Shown here one piece after another: positions 44,247-53,240 of a stretch of DNA of 64,000 nucleotides (within the stretch, counting starts at the first letter, position 1; every line of letters starts with the position of its first letter). This DNA is from Bog-473 sp963804055. Lineage in GTDB: Bacteria; Actinomycetota; Acidimicrobiia; Acidimicrobiales; RAAP-2. The position numbers and the translations under genes are program-made. The stretch covers positions 62,001 to 126,000 of the forward strand of contig CAWDOU010000012.1 of NCBI GenBank assembly GCA_963804055.1, read 5' to 3'. The notes beneath the pieces are model-generated. The model worked only from the letters and a program-made list of their open reading frames with translations. It had not been told where the DNA came from and did not search any database.

Positions 44247-44774
44247 TCATTGGTTGAACGAACCGACGTTCACTCCGCCCTTGTCACCGTCCGACACTGT
44301 GTAACCGAAGTCGAGGACGTTGGGCGTCCACGTGAACGAGCCTCCGGGCAGAATCTGCTTGGGTGGGAGGCCGGTGTCGACCAGCGTCAACGTGAGCGTC
44401 TTGTCCGTGAGATTCGTCCACGTCACCGGAGTCGACACAGTCGAGAAGAGCTGCTGCGGCAAGACGCCATTGGAGGTCAGGATGATCTGCTGGCCGCTGT
44501 CATCGATCTGATGGATCGGCTGGCTGCCGGATTCGGTCGGAACCTGGTATGTGTGGCCGTTGATCGTGACGGTGGGCGTCGTGATCTCGGCGCCTGTGGT
44601 CGTCGTCGTCCGGACGACCTTTGGCGGACTGGAGCTCTTCTGTGCCGGCGAGCTCCCGCACGAAGCCAACGCCACAGCACCCAACGTGCCGGCTAAGGGA
44701 AACGCCACGATCCGGAACCACGCATGCGCACGGCCACGCGGACGAGCGGTCGAGGGAACGTTCTTCAAGCGCAT
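44247..44774 (-). CDS. Small lipoprotein with a cupredoxin-like domain lacking copper ligands
   Basis: A protein of about 175 residues. A lipoprotein signal ends at LASCGSSP, so Cys near residue 39 should be acylated. A Ser/Thr/Pro linker leads to a ~110-residue beta-sandwich with cupredoxin-like spacing (TVTINGHTYQVP, PVTWTNLTDKTLTLTLVDTG, ILPGGSFTWTP, FGYTVSDGDKG). The Cys and His copper ligands of true cupredoxins are absent. It starts 9 nt after the sortase-like gene stop with AGAAGGTGG as ribosome site, and is the last gene of the extended Pst operon. The function is unknown; a link to the cell-wall proteins encoded just upstream is inferred. Confidence 0.68.
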   Translation of the reverse strand: MRLKNVPSTARPRGRAHAWFRIVAFPLAGTLGAVALASCGSSPAQKSSSPPKVVRTTTTTGAEITTPTVTINGHTYQVPTESGSQPIHQIDDSGQQIILTSNGVLPQQLFSTVSTPVTWTNLTDKTLTLTLVDTGLPPKQILPGGSFTWTPNVLDFGYTVSDGDKGGVNVGSFNQ

Positions 44775-44783
44775 TGCCACCTT

Positions 44784-45875
44784 CTACAGGGTCGCCGGCA
44801 GGAGCCGGATCAGATTTTCGAACCACACAAGGGCACACGCCGCCACAATCGGCGTGCTGAGGAGATACACCGTCCAACGCTGCCGGGGAGCACGGCGGTA
44901 CGCGGCGATGGTGAGGGCGAAGGCTCCCGCCAGGATCAGGCCCCAGAGGACGGCCGGCCAGAATGCACTGGCATCGCCTGAGAGTCCTCGCTCGCCGGGA
45001 CTTGGCGCGTGGGTGGGGAGCGGAGCCTTCGCTGCCTGGGTGACCAGTCGAGCGGTCACATACTCACGACCACTGGGAATCAAGGGTGGATCCGACGTCA
45101 CGAGGGTCAACCGCGCGGAGTCCGTCGGGGAGATGGGGTCATCGGCGCCGATGTGCACCAGTCCGCCACCTTCGACCTTGTAGCGAAACTTCCCCAGCGC
45201 CGTGACCACCGTGATGGGGTCACCACGATGCAGGGAACCGATCGAGGAGAAGGGTGCCCCCGCCGTATCGCGCCGTCCAGCGATGACCGAGTTGCCCTGC
45301 GTTCCAGGCTGGGCGGTATCCGGCATGAGGCCAGGACCCTTCAGGAGATCGGTGGCCGATGTGCCCTGGACGACCACCTGCTTCAGACCGAGTGCCGGGA
45401 TCTCCAGGACGGCAACGGGTGACCCCTCTGCAACGGGCTTCCCGGAGAGCAACGTGAAGCGATTCGGCTGTTGGTATGCGTTCAGCAATGCCCGCTGCGA
45501 CCGTGCCTCCTGAAGTCCGGTGAAGACAAAGGCGTAGACCAGGAACAACACGACGCAGAGGCCGGCCATCGTCAGCGCCAATGCCGCTGATTGCAGCGTC
45601 CGGTCGGCACGCTCCTCCGGCGGCATGTTGTCTGCGGGAGATCTGACCGCTTTGCGGGCGGCCCCAACCGCCGCCGCCGTGCGATCCCGCGCCCTCTTCG
45701 TGAGGGGCAATTTCCTCGGTCTGCCGAAAGGCGGATCCTCGCCGCCACCGACGAGGATCCGTTCGATGCCGGTCGGCTGTTGCTTCCGCTGACCGAACCC
45801 CGAGGAGCGCTTCGAGGCCGTCCAGTTGCGTCGCGTCTTCTGCGAGGAGCGACGCCGTTCTTCGGTTATCGTCAT
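44784..45875 (-). CDS. Sortase-fold membrane protein without catalytic His and Cys
   Basis: A 363-residue protein. A basic cytoplasmic tail of about 95 residues, one membrane helix (~97-119) and an extracellular sortase beta-barrel come first, then two further helices (~306-326 and 334-353). Sortase landmarks are VAVLEIPALGLKQVVVQGTS, GAPFSSIGSLHRGDPITV, GKFRYKV and LTLVTSDPP. The catalytic His of the AGHR motif is Arg201 (AGRRDT), and the catalytic Cys of the TLxTC motif is Ser261 (LVTSDPP). The third residue, Arg270, remains. Each change needs at least two base differences, so sequencing error is unlikely. It probably binds rather than cleaves sorting substrates. It sits behind two anchored phosphate-binding-like proteins. 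Confidence 0.82.
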   Translation of the reverse strand: MTITEERRRSSQKTRRNWTASKRSSGFGQRKQQPTGIERILVGGGEDPPFGRPRKLPLTKRARDRTAAAVGAARKAVRSPADNMPPEERADRTLQSAALALTMAGLCVVLFLVYAFVFTGLQEARSQRALLNAYQQPNRFTLLSGKPVAEGSPVAVLEIPALGLKQVVVQGTSATDLLKGPGLMPDTAQPGTQGNSVIAGRRDTAGAPFSSIGSLHRGDPITVVTALGKFRYKVEGGGLVHIGADDPISPTDSARLTLVTSDPPLIPSGREYVTARLVTQAAKAPLPTHAPSPGERGLSGDASAFWPAVLWGLILAGAFALTIAAYRRAPRQRWTVYLLSTPIVAACALVWFENLIRLLPATL

Positions 45876-45924
45876 GGTCCCGGTACCGCGCTCCGACCTC
45901 GTGCGACCCGCCCCGGCAACCGCG

Positions 45925-48264
45925 TCACCATTGGCGCGATTTCCCCGTGAACCAGTTGCGCAGGCTCTTCGTCCTGGGGGTCGTCCGGTGCGGCCGGTCC
46001 GGCAGCTTGGATCGCAAGGACCGCAACGACAGGATCATCGACTCCCGCAGACCTCTCGACCACAGAAGCGCTGACCCCAGCAACAACGCCAGGAGCCCGA
46101 GCAACAATGCACCGGGAACGAGGGCCCGGCTGGGATCCGCCTCCAAGAGGAACGACTGAATCGGGCCCCGCGCCTTGGTGGCCCCGCCTGTCTTGCCGGT
46201 CGACGGAGCCGTGACCGGAGTTGTCTTGAGGATCTGCGGACCGGGCCCATTGGGGTGGCGGACGACGACCGTGGGCGAACTGCCGCCTGACCCCGACCCC
46301 GAGACTGACCGGCTGCCCGTGGAGGCCGTGCTCCCGCCGGAACCGCCTCCCGTCGAGGAACCCGACGTGGAGGTGCCCCCGTTTGAACCTCCGCCGCCGC
46401 TACCGGTCGATCCCGTGGTGGTTCCCGGCGTCCCGGTGTGCACATCGGCGGCGAGGTCCGTCTGAGCCTGTTGATACAGCCAGGTGGGAAGCGGGACGAA
46501 CCCGCTCGGCAGATCGGAGGACTGGGAGCCTCCGGTCAGGTTCAGCAGCTGCGACAGGAACTCCTTGACGTTCGCCGCATCGGTCGCGGTGTAGGTGCCC
46601 GTCGGAACGATGGCATAAATGATGGAGGCCATCGGGTAGGCATTCGGCGCCGTGGCGGGGACGGGAATGCTCCCGTCGGCGTTCGGCGCCACCTGAGGGA
46701 CCGCAGCGTCAAGGCTGGACTCGGTGGGGGACTCGAAGTTCCCCGACGAGTTCTCGAGTCCGGCCACGCTCAAGCCGAAATACTCTGCGTCGGCCCAGTT
46801 CATTGCCCCGAAGGCGCCGTTGATGTTGGCCCCCCCCAAACCAGGTCCGACGTACGCTGTCATCTTCAGGGCCTGCTGCGACGGATCGCTGTACGACGTA
46901 TACGCCGTCACACCCGAAGGCACCGGCGGAAACTGGTCGGAGTTCGGACAGGTCTTGAGGGGCTTTGCGGTCGGGCTCAGAGTCAGGCCGGCCTCAACCA
47001 CCTGAGCCGGGGTCTGGGCCTCGTTCCAGGTCTGGCCGAGGGCCGCAACCGGCTTGTTCGTCGCGTGGCAAATCCAGTTGAACAGCTGACCTGTCGTCCC
47101 GGCGTTGTCCGAGCGCACGAAACCCGCGTACGACTGCGGTGCGATGAACCCGGACACGTAGTTGAGTTGTGTGAAAAGGGAACACTGTGGCGGGCCGGGC
47201 GTACCCTTGAGTTTCGGTATGCAGGGAGGCTGCTGACACCCGGACGTCGGACAATCGATCATGTCGGAGTTCTGTGGCGTCTGGTATGCGGTCGTGAGCA
47301 ACCCGGCGGCCATGGCCGGCGTCAACTCGAGCGTCGAATCCGGGTAGAGGTTCTGACCGGATGACATCTGCGCCTTGAAGGAGATGACGTTCGCTGAGAG
47401 CGCCACTGGGATCATGGCAAATTGGCCCGCCGTGAGAATGGCTTGCTGATCGGCCTCCTCCGGATTGTCGCTGAACGCGATCTGGGTCTCGCCATTCGAC
47501 AGATCGGTCAACGCGCTCAGGCCGTCGATTGCGGTGTTGAAGGCGAACGTCGGCTGGCTACTGGCACAGCTCATTCGTGCCTGCACCGGCAACAACACGT
47601 CAATGCCGAACTCGCTCTCGGAGTTGACCGTGGTGGCCGTCGGACATCCGTTGTTGGGAGGGGCGAAGGTGAAGGGTAGGACGGCGGTGTTGGTGTCCGT
47701 CGCGACCGCTGATCCCGTGCCCTGGGGCCCCGTGTCGATGACGTCGACCGAACAGGGGCTGGTCAAATTGCATGCAAACGTCCCCTTGTCGGTGGGAATT
47801 CCCGGGGCGGCACCTTGAAACGGCGGGTCCGTCGCGCTGAGCTCGTCCAGCTGATAGCTGATCGACGTCGACCCGTCCGCGAAGGTCTGAACCAGGTAGT
47901 TGGCAATGGGGAGGCTGGCGGTGGCGTTTGTGATGCAGAGGGGCGGAGTGGGCAACGGCGCCGTGTCCGTACAGATGGCGACTTCGAGGTGGGCGCCTGC
48001 CTCGAAGTTGTACATGTTCAGATACACCCACTGATTCGGGCCGAGATCGGTCGAGGGTCCCATCTGGACCGTCGGGCACGTCTGTCCGCTCGGACAGACC
48101 GGAGGAACGGTCACACAGGCATCCCCTTGCGGGCAAGGGGGCGGCGTGAGCCGTGCCACCGCATGGTGCGTTGCCGTCTGCGCCGACACCTCGTTCGGCA
48201 CGAGCGCGACCGTGGCAACGACGAGGAATGCGCAGAGGATCCCGGCAACGAGTCGAGCGCTCAC
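45925..48264 (-). CDS. Membrane-anchored PstS-like surface protein
   Basis: A 779-residue exported protein. A signal peptide (cleavage near NEVSAQT) precedes a region rich in Cys and Pro, then a type II periplasmic-binding-like domain (FNTAIDGLSALTDLSNGETQ, MIPVALSANVISFKAQM, LELTPAMAAGLLTTAYQTP). This domain resembles PstS in its middle and later parts. A Gly/Ser/Thr linker (about 612-665), one C-terminal membrane helix (~717-735) and a 44-residue basic tail follow. No LPxTG-type motif is visible. The GTG start overlaps the previous stop by 4 nt. Phosphate binding is inferred from the domain and the operon; another anion or polymer is possible. Confidence 0.75.
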   Translation of the reverse strand: MSARLVAGILCAFLVVATVALVPNEVSAQTATHHAVARLTPPPCPQGDACVTVPPVCPSGQTCPTVQMGPSTDLGPNQWVYLNMYNFEAGAHLEVAICTDTAPLPTPPLCITNATASLPIANYLVQTFADGSTSISYQLDELSATDPPFQGAAPGIPTDKGTFACNLTSPCSVDVIDTGPQGTGSAVATDTNTAVLPFTFAPPNNGCPTATTVNSESEFGIDVLLPVQARMSCASSQPTFAFNTAIDGLSALTDLSNGETQIAFSDNPEEADQQAILTAGQFAMIPVALSANVISFKAQMSSGQNLYPDSTLELTPAMAAGLLTTAYQTPQNSDMIDCPTSGCQQPPCIPKLKGTPGPPQCSLFTQLNYVSGFIAPQSYAGFVRSDNAGTTGQLFNWICHATNKPVAALGQTWNEAQTPAQVVEAGLTLSPTAKPLKTCPNSDQFPPVPSGVTAYTSYSDPSQQALKMTAYVGPGLGGANINGAFGAMNWADAEYFGLSVAGLENSSGNFESPTESSLDAAVPQVAPNADGSIPVPATAPNAYPMASIIYAIVPTGTYTATDAANVKEFLSQLLNLTGGSQSSDLPSGFVPLPTWLYQQAQTDLAADVHTGTPGTTTGSTGSGGGGSNGGTSTSGSSTGGGSGGSTASTGSRSVSGSGSGGSSPTVVVRHPNGPGPQILKTTPVTAPSTGKTGGATKARGPIQSFLLEADPSRALVPGALLLGLLALLLGSALLWSRGLRESMILSLRSLRSKLPDRPHRTTPRTKSLRNWFTGKSRQW

Positions 48265-49917
48265 TCCGAGACCTCTCCGCCGTCAGTGCCGTGTCGACGC
48301 CGCCGGAACAGTGCGATCGCAGGCGGAAGAATGATGAGCGCCAGGAAGATCGTCGTGTACAACGCGATCTGGCCAGTCGGGCCCTTGACACCCAGAAGGC
48401 TGGTGGTCACGTGTTCCAGCTCGACGCCGAAGGCCTGGCCGCCTGCCGGTATGACCGGTGGAGCGGTTGTCGTCGTGGTCGCGACGGCGACCGCCTGGGC
48501 CGTCGAGCCCGAGGCTGCACCAGCCGTCGATCCGGCGCTTCCTCCCGTCCCCGACGCACCGGAACCGGCACCGGTCCCGCCGTGTCCCGCACCCGCCCCG
48601 GCGGCCCCTCCTGACGCCGCGCCCGTCGTCGTCGTGATCGGACCGGCCGCGACGGCGCCGGCGCTCGTGGGACCCTGCGCCGTCGTTGAGATGTTCGGCT
48701 CTCCGAGCAGCGGGATCTGCCCGTCGACGTACGGGTTGAGGCAATTCTCGCGCGGTGGGCGGAGGCAGAGCAACGCCTGTGATCCGCTGCACTGCATCAA
48801 AGTCCGCCTGCACGAGGTTCGGGGGGAGAGGCGAGTATCCGAGCTGGCCCGCCGATTGCTGGCCTTGGCACGCGATGAACCTGACGAATTGGGCCATGAC
48901 CGTCGCCTTGTCAGAGGACACCTCCGACCCGACGCCCGTAATGAGGTAGCTGTACGCCGAAATCGGGTAGGCGGTCGGTGCCGGGCTCAAGTAGACGCCC
49001 GTCAACAGCTGCTCCAGGTCCGGCTCCAGCTGATCGGACAACAGCGCCTCGGCGTCGTTGTCGCGGGATGGCATCACGAAGGCGCCGCTGGCGTTCTGTA
49101 TCGCGATGCACGGGTCGTGATGCAAAATGGCATAGGCAGTCTCCACGTACGTGATGGAATTCACGTTGTTGAAGACATAGCCCGATGCGATGTCCGAACC
49201 ATTCACTCCGTTCCAGTTGCCGAAATTGTAGGGGCCGACACTGCGCGCGCCCGACGGTGGGGTCGGCCACAGGGCCTGGGCGCCGGGCGGGGAGCTCAGC
49301 GCCTGGGTGAACGCTCCCCACTGGGACTGCTGCACCGTGTTGAGGTAGTTCGAGAACAAGAAGTTGTCACCCGAGGGGTCGGTCCGGTAGGCCACCACGA
49401 TGGGTGCGCTGGGCAGGGCCATACCTGGGTTCTCGGCCACAATGGCAGGGTTGTTCCACGTGGAGATCGCCCCGGTGAAGATCTTGGCGATGACGTCGGA
49501 GCTCAGCTTCATGGTCGTGATCTGCTGACCTGTCTGGCTCTGCAGGTTGTAGTCGAGGCAGATCGCACCGGCCACGTCCGGCAGATACTGGTAGGAATAT
49601 CCGGCCGGTGGCACGTTGTTGGCTTGGCCGGTGCTGTAGCCGATCTCGCTCGCACCGAAATCGACCTGCGCGAGGGCGAACTCGTTCAGCCCGATCACCG
49701 AGGACGAGGTCGAGTAGTTGACGTTGTCCCCGTCGAGACTTGCGACCTGCGCCACCCACTGATTGATCGCCACGGCGGCATAGCTCGACCCGGTGCCGTT
49801 GATCGTGGGGCCACCGGCGAGCGCAGGCGACGACCACAGCAGGATTGTCGCGAACAGCCCGGCACAGCCACAGAGGACGCGGAGGCTCCGGCCGGCGAAT
49901 CCTCCCCCTCTCTTCAC
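48261..49917 (-). CDS. Membrane-anchored PstS homologue interrupted by a frameshift
   Basis: The N-terminal ~380 residues are a PstS-type binding protein: a signal peptide, INGTGSSYAAVAINQWVAQV, VDFGASEIGYSTG, KIFTGAISTWNNPAIVAENP, YRTDPSGDNFLFSNYL and LGYSPLPPNLV. After ...RITGVALP (about 48765) this frame turns into Arg-rich nonsense and ends at 48283. In the +1 frame the expected continuation appears at once (PPRENCLNPYVDGQIPLLGE). A Gly/Ala/Thr linker, a membrane helix (ALYTTIFLALIILPPAIAL) and a basic tail then run to a stop at 48261 that overlaps the next GTG. The intact product would be about 550 residues and anchored like its neighbour. Assembly error, mutation or programmed shift are all possible. 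Confidence 0.8.
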
Positions 49918-49950
49918 CGGACTGCCCTGACGCTGACCCAGGGGGGTCGT

Positions 49951-50781
49951 TCAGCCGAATCGACCGTGCACATAGTCCGCGGTCCTCGGGTCGTTCGGAC
50001 TGCCGAAGACGGTCTCCGTGGGGCCGGCCTCGACAATGCGGCCGGGCTGGTTCTCGGCAGCGAGGAAGAAAGCACAGGTATGAGAGACGCGCTGTGCCTG
50101 CTGCATGTTGTGCGTCACGATGACGACGGTTACGTCTTCCGCGATCTCGTGGATCGTCTCTTCGATCCGATTCGTCGAGGCAGGGTCCAAAGCCGAGCAG
50201 GGCTCGTCCATGAGCAACACCTTCGGCTTGACCGCCAGCGCGCGGGCGATACACAGCCTCTGCTGCTGGCCACCGGAGAGATCGCCGCCAAGGTCACGCA
50301 ACCGGAACTTGACTTCGTTCCATAACCCGGCCCGGGAGAGCGACTCTTCGACCAGCCCGTCGCGGTCGGCGACCTTCGTGCGGGTAAACCGCAATCCGGC
50401 CAACACGTTGTCGTAGATCGACATGGCGGGAAATGGGTTCGGGCGTTGGAAGACCATCCCGATGTGACGCCGCACCTCATTGGCGCGTTGCTCCACGCGA
50501 TAGATGTTGGACCCGTCCAGCTCGACCGACCCGGCGAGTTGCGCCGTGGGAACGACCTCGTGCATCCGGTTGAGGATGCGGAGAAACGTCGACTTGCCGC
50601 ACCCAGAAGGCCCGATGAGTGCCGTGACCTGAGACTTGGGCATGTCGAGGTTGACATCCTCGAGCACCAGCCGCGGCCCGAACCAGGCGCAGACGCCGCG
50701 CGCCACCAACTCACCCGCTGTCGTGGGATGCGGAGCGTCAGTCGCGTTCTTATGTCCGTTGACCTGCTCGGTAACTGTCAC
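49951..50781 (-). CDS. pstB: Phosphate ABC transporter ATP-binding protein PstB (system 2)
   Basis: A canonical PstB ATPase of 276 residues: Walker A GPSGCGKST, Q-loop FQRPNPFPAMSIYDNV, signature LSGGQQQRL, Walker B VLLMDEPCSALDP and switch His VIVTHNMQQA. It is closer to the family consensus than the system 1 protein (e.g. CSALDPAST). The gap of about 120 bp after pstA is larger than elsewhere in the operon. A GAGGAT hexamer 8 nt before the GTG could give an extra internal start of transcription. Confidence 0.93.
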   Translation of the reverse strand: MTVTEQVNGHKNATDAPHPTTAGELVARGVCAWFGPRLVLEDVNLDMPKSQVTALIGPSGCGKSTFLRILNRMHEVVPTAQLAGSVELDGSNIYRVEQRANEVRRHIGMVFQRPNPFPAMSIYDNVLAGLRFTRTKVADRDGLVEESLSRAGLWNEVKFRLRDLGGDLSGGQQQRLCIARALAVKPKVLLMDEPCSALDPASTNRIEETIHEIAEDVTVVIVTHNMQQAQRVSHTCAFFLAAENQPGRIVEAGPTETVFGSPNDPRTADYVHGRFG

Positions 50782-50904
50782 GGCTCCAGATCCTCGCCGG
50801 TGGCCCGTCTCACCCTGAACAGGGCAACCGTATCCGCGCTCTGCGGCATCTCCTCCTCGCCCCAGCGCGAAGCACGAAGTATTCGTCCTACGTTCATGAG
50901 CGGT

Positions 50905-52077
50905 TCACCGTACGTTTGGATTCTTGTCGGACGACGACTGGGCCCGACGCCGGTTCATGGAGTTTCTGATCTTCCGGTTGAGCCAATCGCTGCCCAGGAA
51001 CCGTCCGCTCACGAAGAGAAAGAAGACGCCCATGAAGAGCACCAGGGCCGCTGTGTACCCAAGCTGGATGTCGAGGGGCTGGGAAGACTTCACCTGTGTG
51101 AATGCCAGGAGCGAAAGGGCTGACTGATCGCCATGGAAGGGGTTGGCATTGAGGATCTTGTTGCCGGCGATCGTGACGAGGAGAGGCGCCGTCTCGCCCA
51201 GCGCGACAGCAGTCCCCAGGAGGACGGCGGTTATCAGGCCGCTGCGGGCGGTGGGCAGCACAACCGACCAGACCGTGCGCCATTCGGGAGCCGCCAGGGC
51301 GCGCGACGCCTCTCGAAGGTCGTTGGGCACGATCTTGAGCACCTCTTCGGTTCCCCTGGTGACCGTCGGGAGCAGCAGCAGTGCCAGAGCGAGCGAGCCC
51401 GCGAACCCCGAGAACTTGAACGTGATCACCCAGAACGTGTAGACGAACAGGCCGGCGACGATGGCCGGCACCCCGCTCATGGCGGTGACCACGATCCGAA
51501 CCGCCCGAGCCCCGAATCCACCCACCTCACTGAGATAGACCGCCGTCAGGATGGCGAGTGGGATGCCCATGGCCGCAGCCAGCCCGATCTGCTCCGCCGT
51601 CCCTACCATGGCGTGCAAAATGCCCGGCTTCGGACAGGGCACGCCGGGGGTGCACACTTCGGGCACACCCTTCTGGGTGGAAACGAAGAGGTGAATTGAC
51701 AAGAGGCCCCACCCCTTGATCACGAGGTAGACGATCAAGAGACCAAGGGGGATGAACATGCAGAGCGCGGCGATCGACACCAGTGCGCTCACGAATCTGT
51801 CCGCGGCGACACGGCGTCCGTAGACGAGGCTGTTCACGGTCCAGTACAGGCACAGGAACGTCACGACACAGCACACGATGAACCCGAACGTGCCCGACAG
51901 CAGTGTGAGCTGCTCGAAGACGATCCAGACGATGGAGATGGCCGCGACCACGGTGACGATCAAAAGACCGAACTCGGCGGGCCGGAAATCCTTGGGGCGC
52001 AAGGCACGGCGGGGGTTCGCCGGCCGCACGGGGATCGGGGCGGATGTCGTGCTCGTCGGACGATCGAGAACGACCAT
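50905..52077 (-). CDS. pstA: Phosphate ABC transporter permease PstA (system 2)
   Basis: A permease of about 390 residues, longer than system 1 PstA because of two extra N-terminal helices (about 37-85) and a soluble stretch near residue 140-155 with two Cys (EVCTPGVPCPKPG). PstA markers are MSGVPAIVAGLFVYTFWVI, the EAA loop ASRALAAPEWRTVWSVVLP and GTAVALGETAPLLVTIAG. ATG at 52077 overlaps the pstC stop by one base (TGATG); the longer frame beyond it is antisense to nothing functional but lies inside pstC and was rejected. Confidence 0.92.
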   Translation of the reverse strand: MVVLDRPTSTTSAPIPVRPANPRRALRPKDFRPAEFGLLIVTVVAAISIVWIVFEQLTLLSGTFGFIVCCVVTFLCLYWTVNSLVYGRRVAADRFVSALVSIAALCMFIPLGLLIVYLVIKGWGLLSIHLFVSTQKGVPEVCTPGVPCPKPGILHAMVGTAEQIGLAAAMGIPLAILTAVYLSEVGGFGARAVRIVVTAMSGVPAIVAGLFVYTFWVITFKFSGFAGSLALALLLLPTVTRGTEEVLKIVPNDLREASRALAAPEWRTVWSVVLPTARSGLITAVLLGTAVALGETAPLLVTIAGNKILNANPFHGDQSALSLLAFTQVKSSQPLDIQLGYTAALVLFMGVFFLFVSGRFLGSDWLNRKIRNSMNRRRAQSSSDKNPNVR

Positions 52078-53108
52078 CAGCGCGTCCTCGTTCGACTCAC
52101 GATGGCTGAGGCGATCAGATTGATGATCAACGTGAAGACGAACAGCACCAGCCCGCAGGCCAACAAGGCCTGCAGCCCCAGCTTCGTACCACCCGAGCCG
52201 AAGCGGGCGGCGATCAAGGCGGCAATGGAGTTGCCCCCTGAATGCAGCACCTGAAGCGACACGCCGTTCGTCAGGCTGAGGATGATGCTGACGGCCACGG
52301 CCTCGCCGAGAGCGCGTCCCAGACCCAGCATCACCGCGCCGACCATTCCTCCTTTGCAAAACGGAATCACGACGTTGCCGACCACCCGGGCTCGCGTGGC
52401 ACCCAGGGCCATCGCACCCTCGCGCTCACCGACAGGGGTCAACGAGAAAATCTCCCTGGTGATGGAGGCGATGATCGGCATGATCATGATTGCCACGAGG
52501 GTGCCGGCGATCATGTAGGACGAAGTGAAGACGACGGTGCCGCCTGGAACCCGAAACGGTGGGAAGAAGGCGAGGTGGGTGGTCAGCCACTTGCTGATGC
52601 CGATCATGTGCGGCTGCAGGACAAAGAAACCCCAGAGGCCGTAGATCACGCTGGGGACAGCCGCCATCAGGTCGACCATGGAGGTGAGAAAGCCTTTGAG
52701 CGGAAAGAACCCCAGAAACGAGCGGGGAGCGTATTCGTTGATGAACAGGGCCGCACCGACGGAGACGGGCACCGCGATCAGCACGGCGATGATGGCGACG
52801 ACAACGGATCCGTAGAGGGCCGAGAGCACGCCGAACTGAGGGTGCGCGCCGTTGGTCACGAATCCGGTGGTCGTGAAGAACCTGAGGCCCATGTATCGGA
52901 AGGCCGGTAACGAGCGGAGCAGGAGGAAGAGCCCGATGAGGAAGAGGACGAAGAAGCTGAAGTAGCCGGCCGCAATGGTCAGGGCGCGAAACGCACGGTC
53001 CTCTGTGCTCCGGCGCGTGTTCAGGCGGATCGGCGTAGGGCCGTCCGCCTGAGGTCCGAGGAGATCGTTGACTGGGGTGACGCTCACAAAGGGGCTGGGC
53101 TCCCGCAC
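52077..53108 (-). CDS. pstC: Phosphate ABC transporter permease PstC (system 2)
   Basis: A permease of about 343 residues with six membrane helices plus the large PstC periplasmic loop (QFGVLSALYGSVVVAIIAVL, MAAVPSVIYGLWGFFVLQPH). The PstB-docking loop is REGAMALGATRARVVGNVVIP, and LGRALGEAVAVSIIL is the family hallmark. GTG at 53108 opens the frame; GTG at 53087 is an alternative and neither has a clear ribosome site. Separated from pstS by a strong hairpin. Confidence 0.92.
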   Translation of the reverse strand: MREPSPFVSVTPVNDLLGPQADGPTPIRLNTRRSTEDRAFRALTIAAGYFSFFVLFLIGLFLLLRSLPAFRYMGLRFFTTTGFVTNGAHPQFGVLSALYGSVVVAIIAVLIAVPVSVGAALFINEYAPRSFLGFFPLKGFLTSMVDLMAAVPSVIYGLWGFFVLQPHMIGISKWLTTHLAFFPPFRVPGGTVVFTSSYMIAGTLVAIMIMPIIASITREIFSLTPVGEREGAMALGATRARVVGNVVIPFCKGGMVGAVMLGLGRALGEAVAVSIILSLTNGVSLQVLHSGGNSIAALIAARFGSGGTKLGLQALLACGLVLFVFTLIINLIASAIVSRTRTR

Positions 53109-53137
53109 TCTCGGTAGGGGTTGTCGGTCTAGCCCCA

Positions 53138-53183
53138 GGACTGGCCGAGGTCCAGCCCTTTCCGGGCTGGACCTCGGCAGTCC
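53138..53183 (-). terminator. Strong intercistronic hairpin between pstS and pstC (system 2)
   Basis: CCGAGGTCCAGCCC (53145-53158) pairs with GGGCTGGACCTCGG (53164-53177) across a 5-nt loop. The stem extends on both sides, with one bulged G, to GGACT/AGTCC, about 20 bp in all. In the direction of transcription no T run follows. Such hairpins behind binding-protein genes usually protect the upstream message and reduce read-through. Confidence 0.65.
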
Positions 53184-53240
53184 CTTTTGGGGTTGCTTCT
53201 TACTGCTCGGAGTCCGGACTGACCGGCTCCGTGACTCTGG

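Noticed and set aside
45925..46150. LPxTG-type sorting signal at the end of the anchored PstS-like protein
   Set aside because: No LPxTG or LAxTG motif precedes the membrane helix, so it is probably a plain membrane anchor.
47815..50325. 836-codon plus-strand frame
   Set aside because: Antisense to the PstS-like genes and pstB; no ribosome site and no family match.
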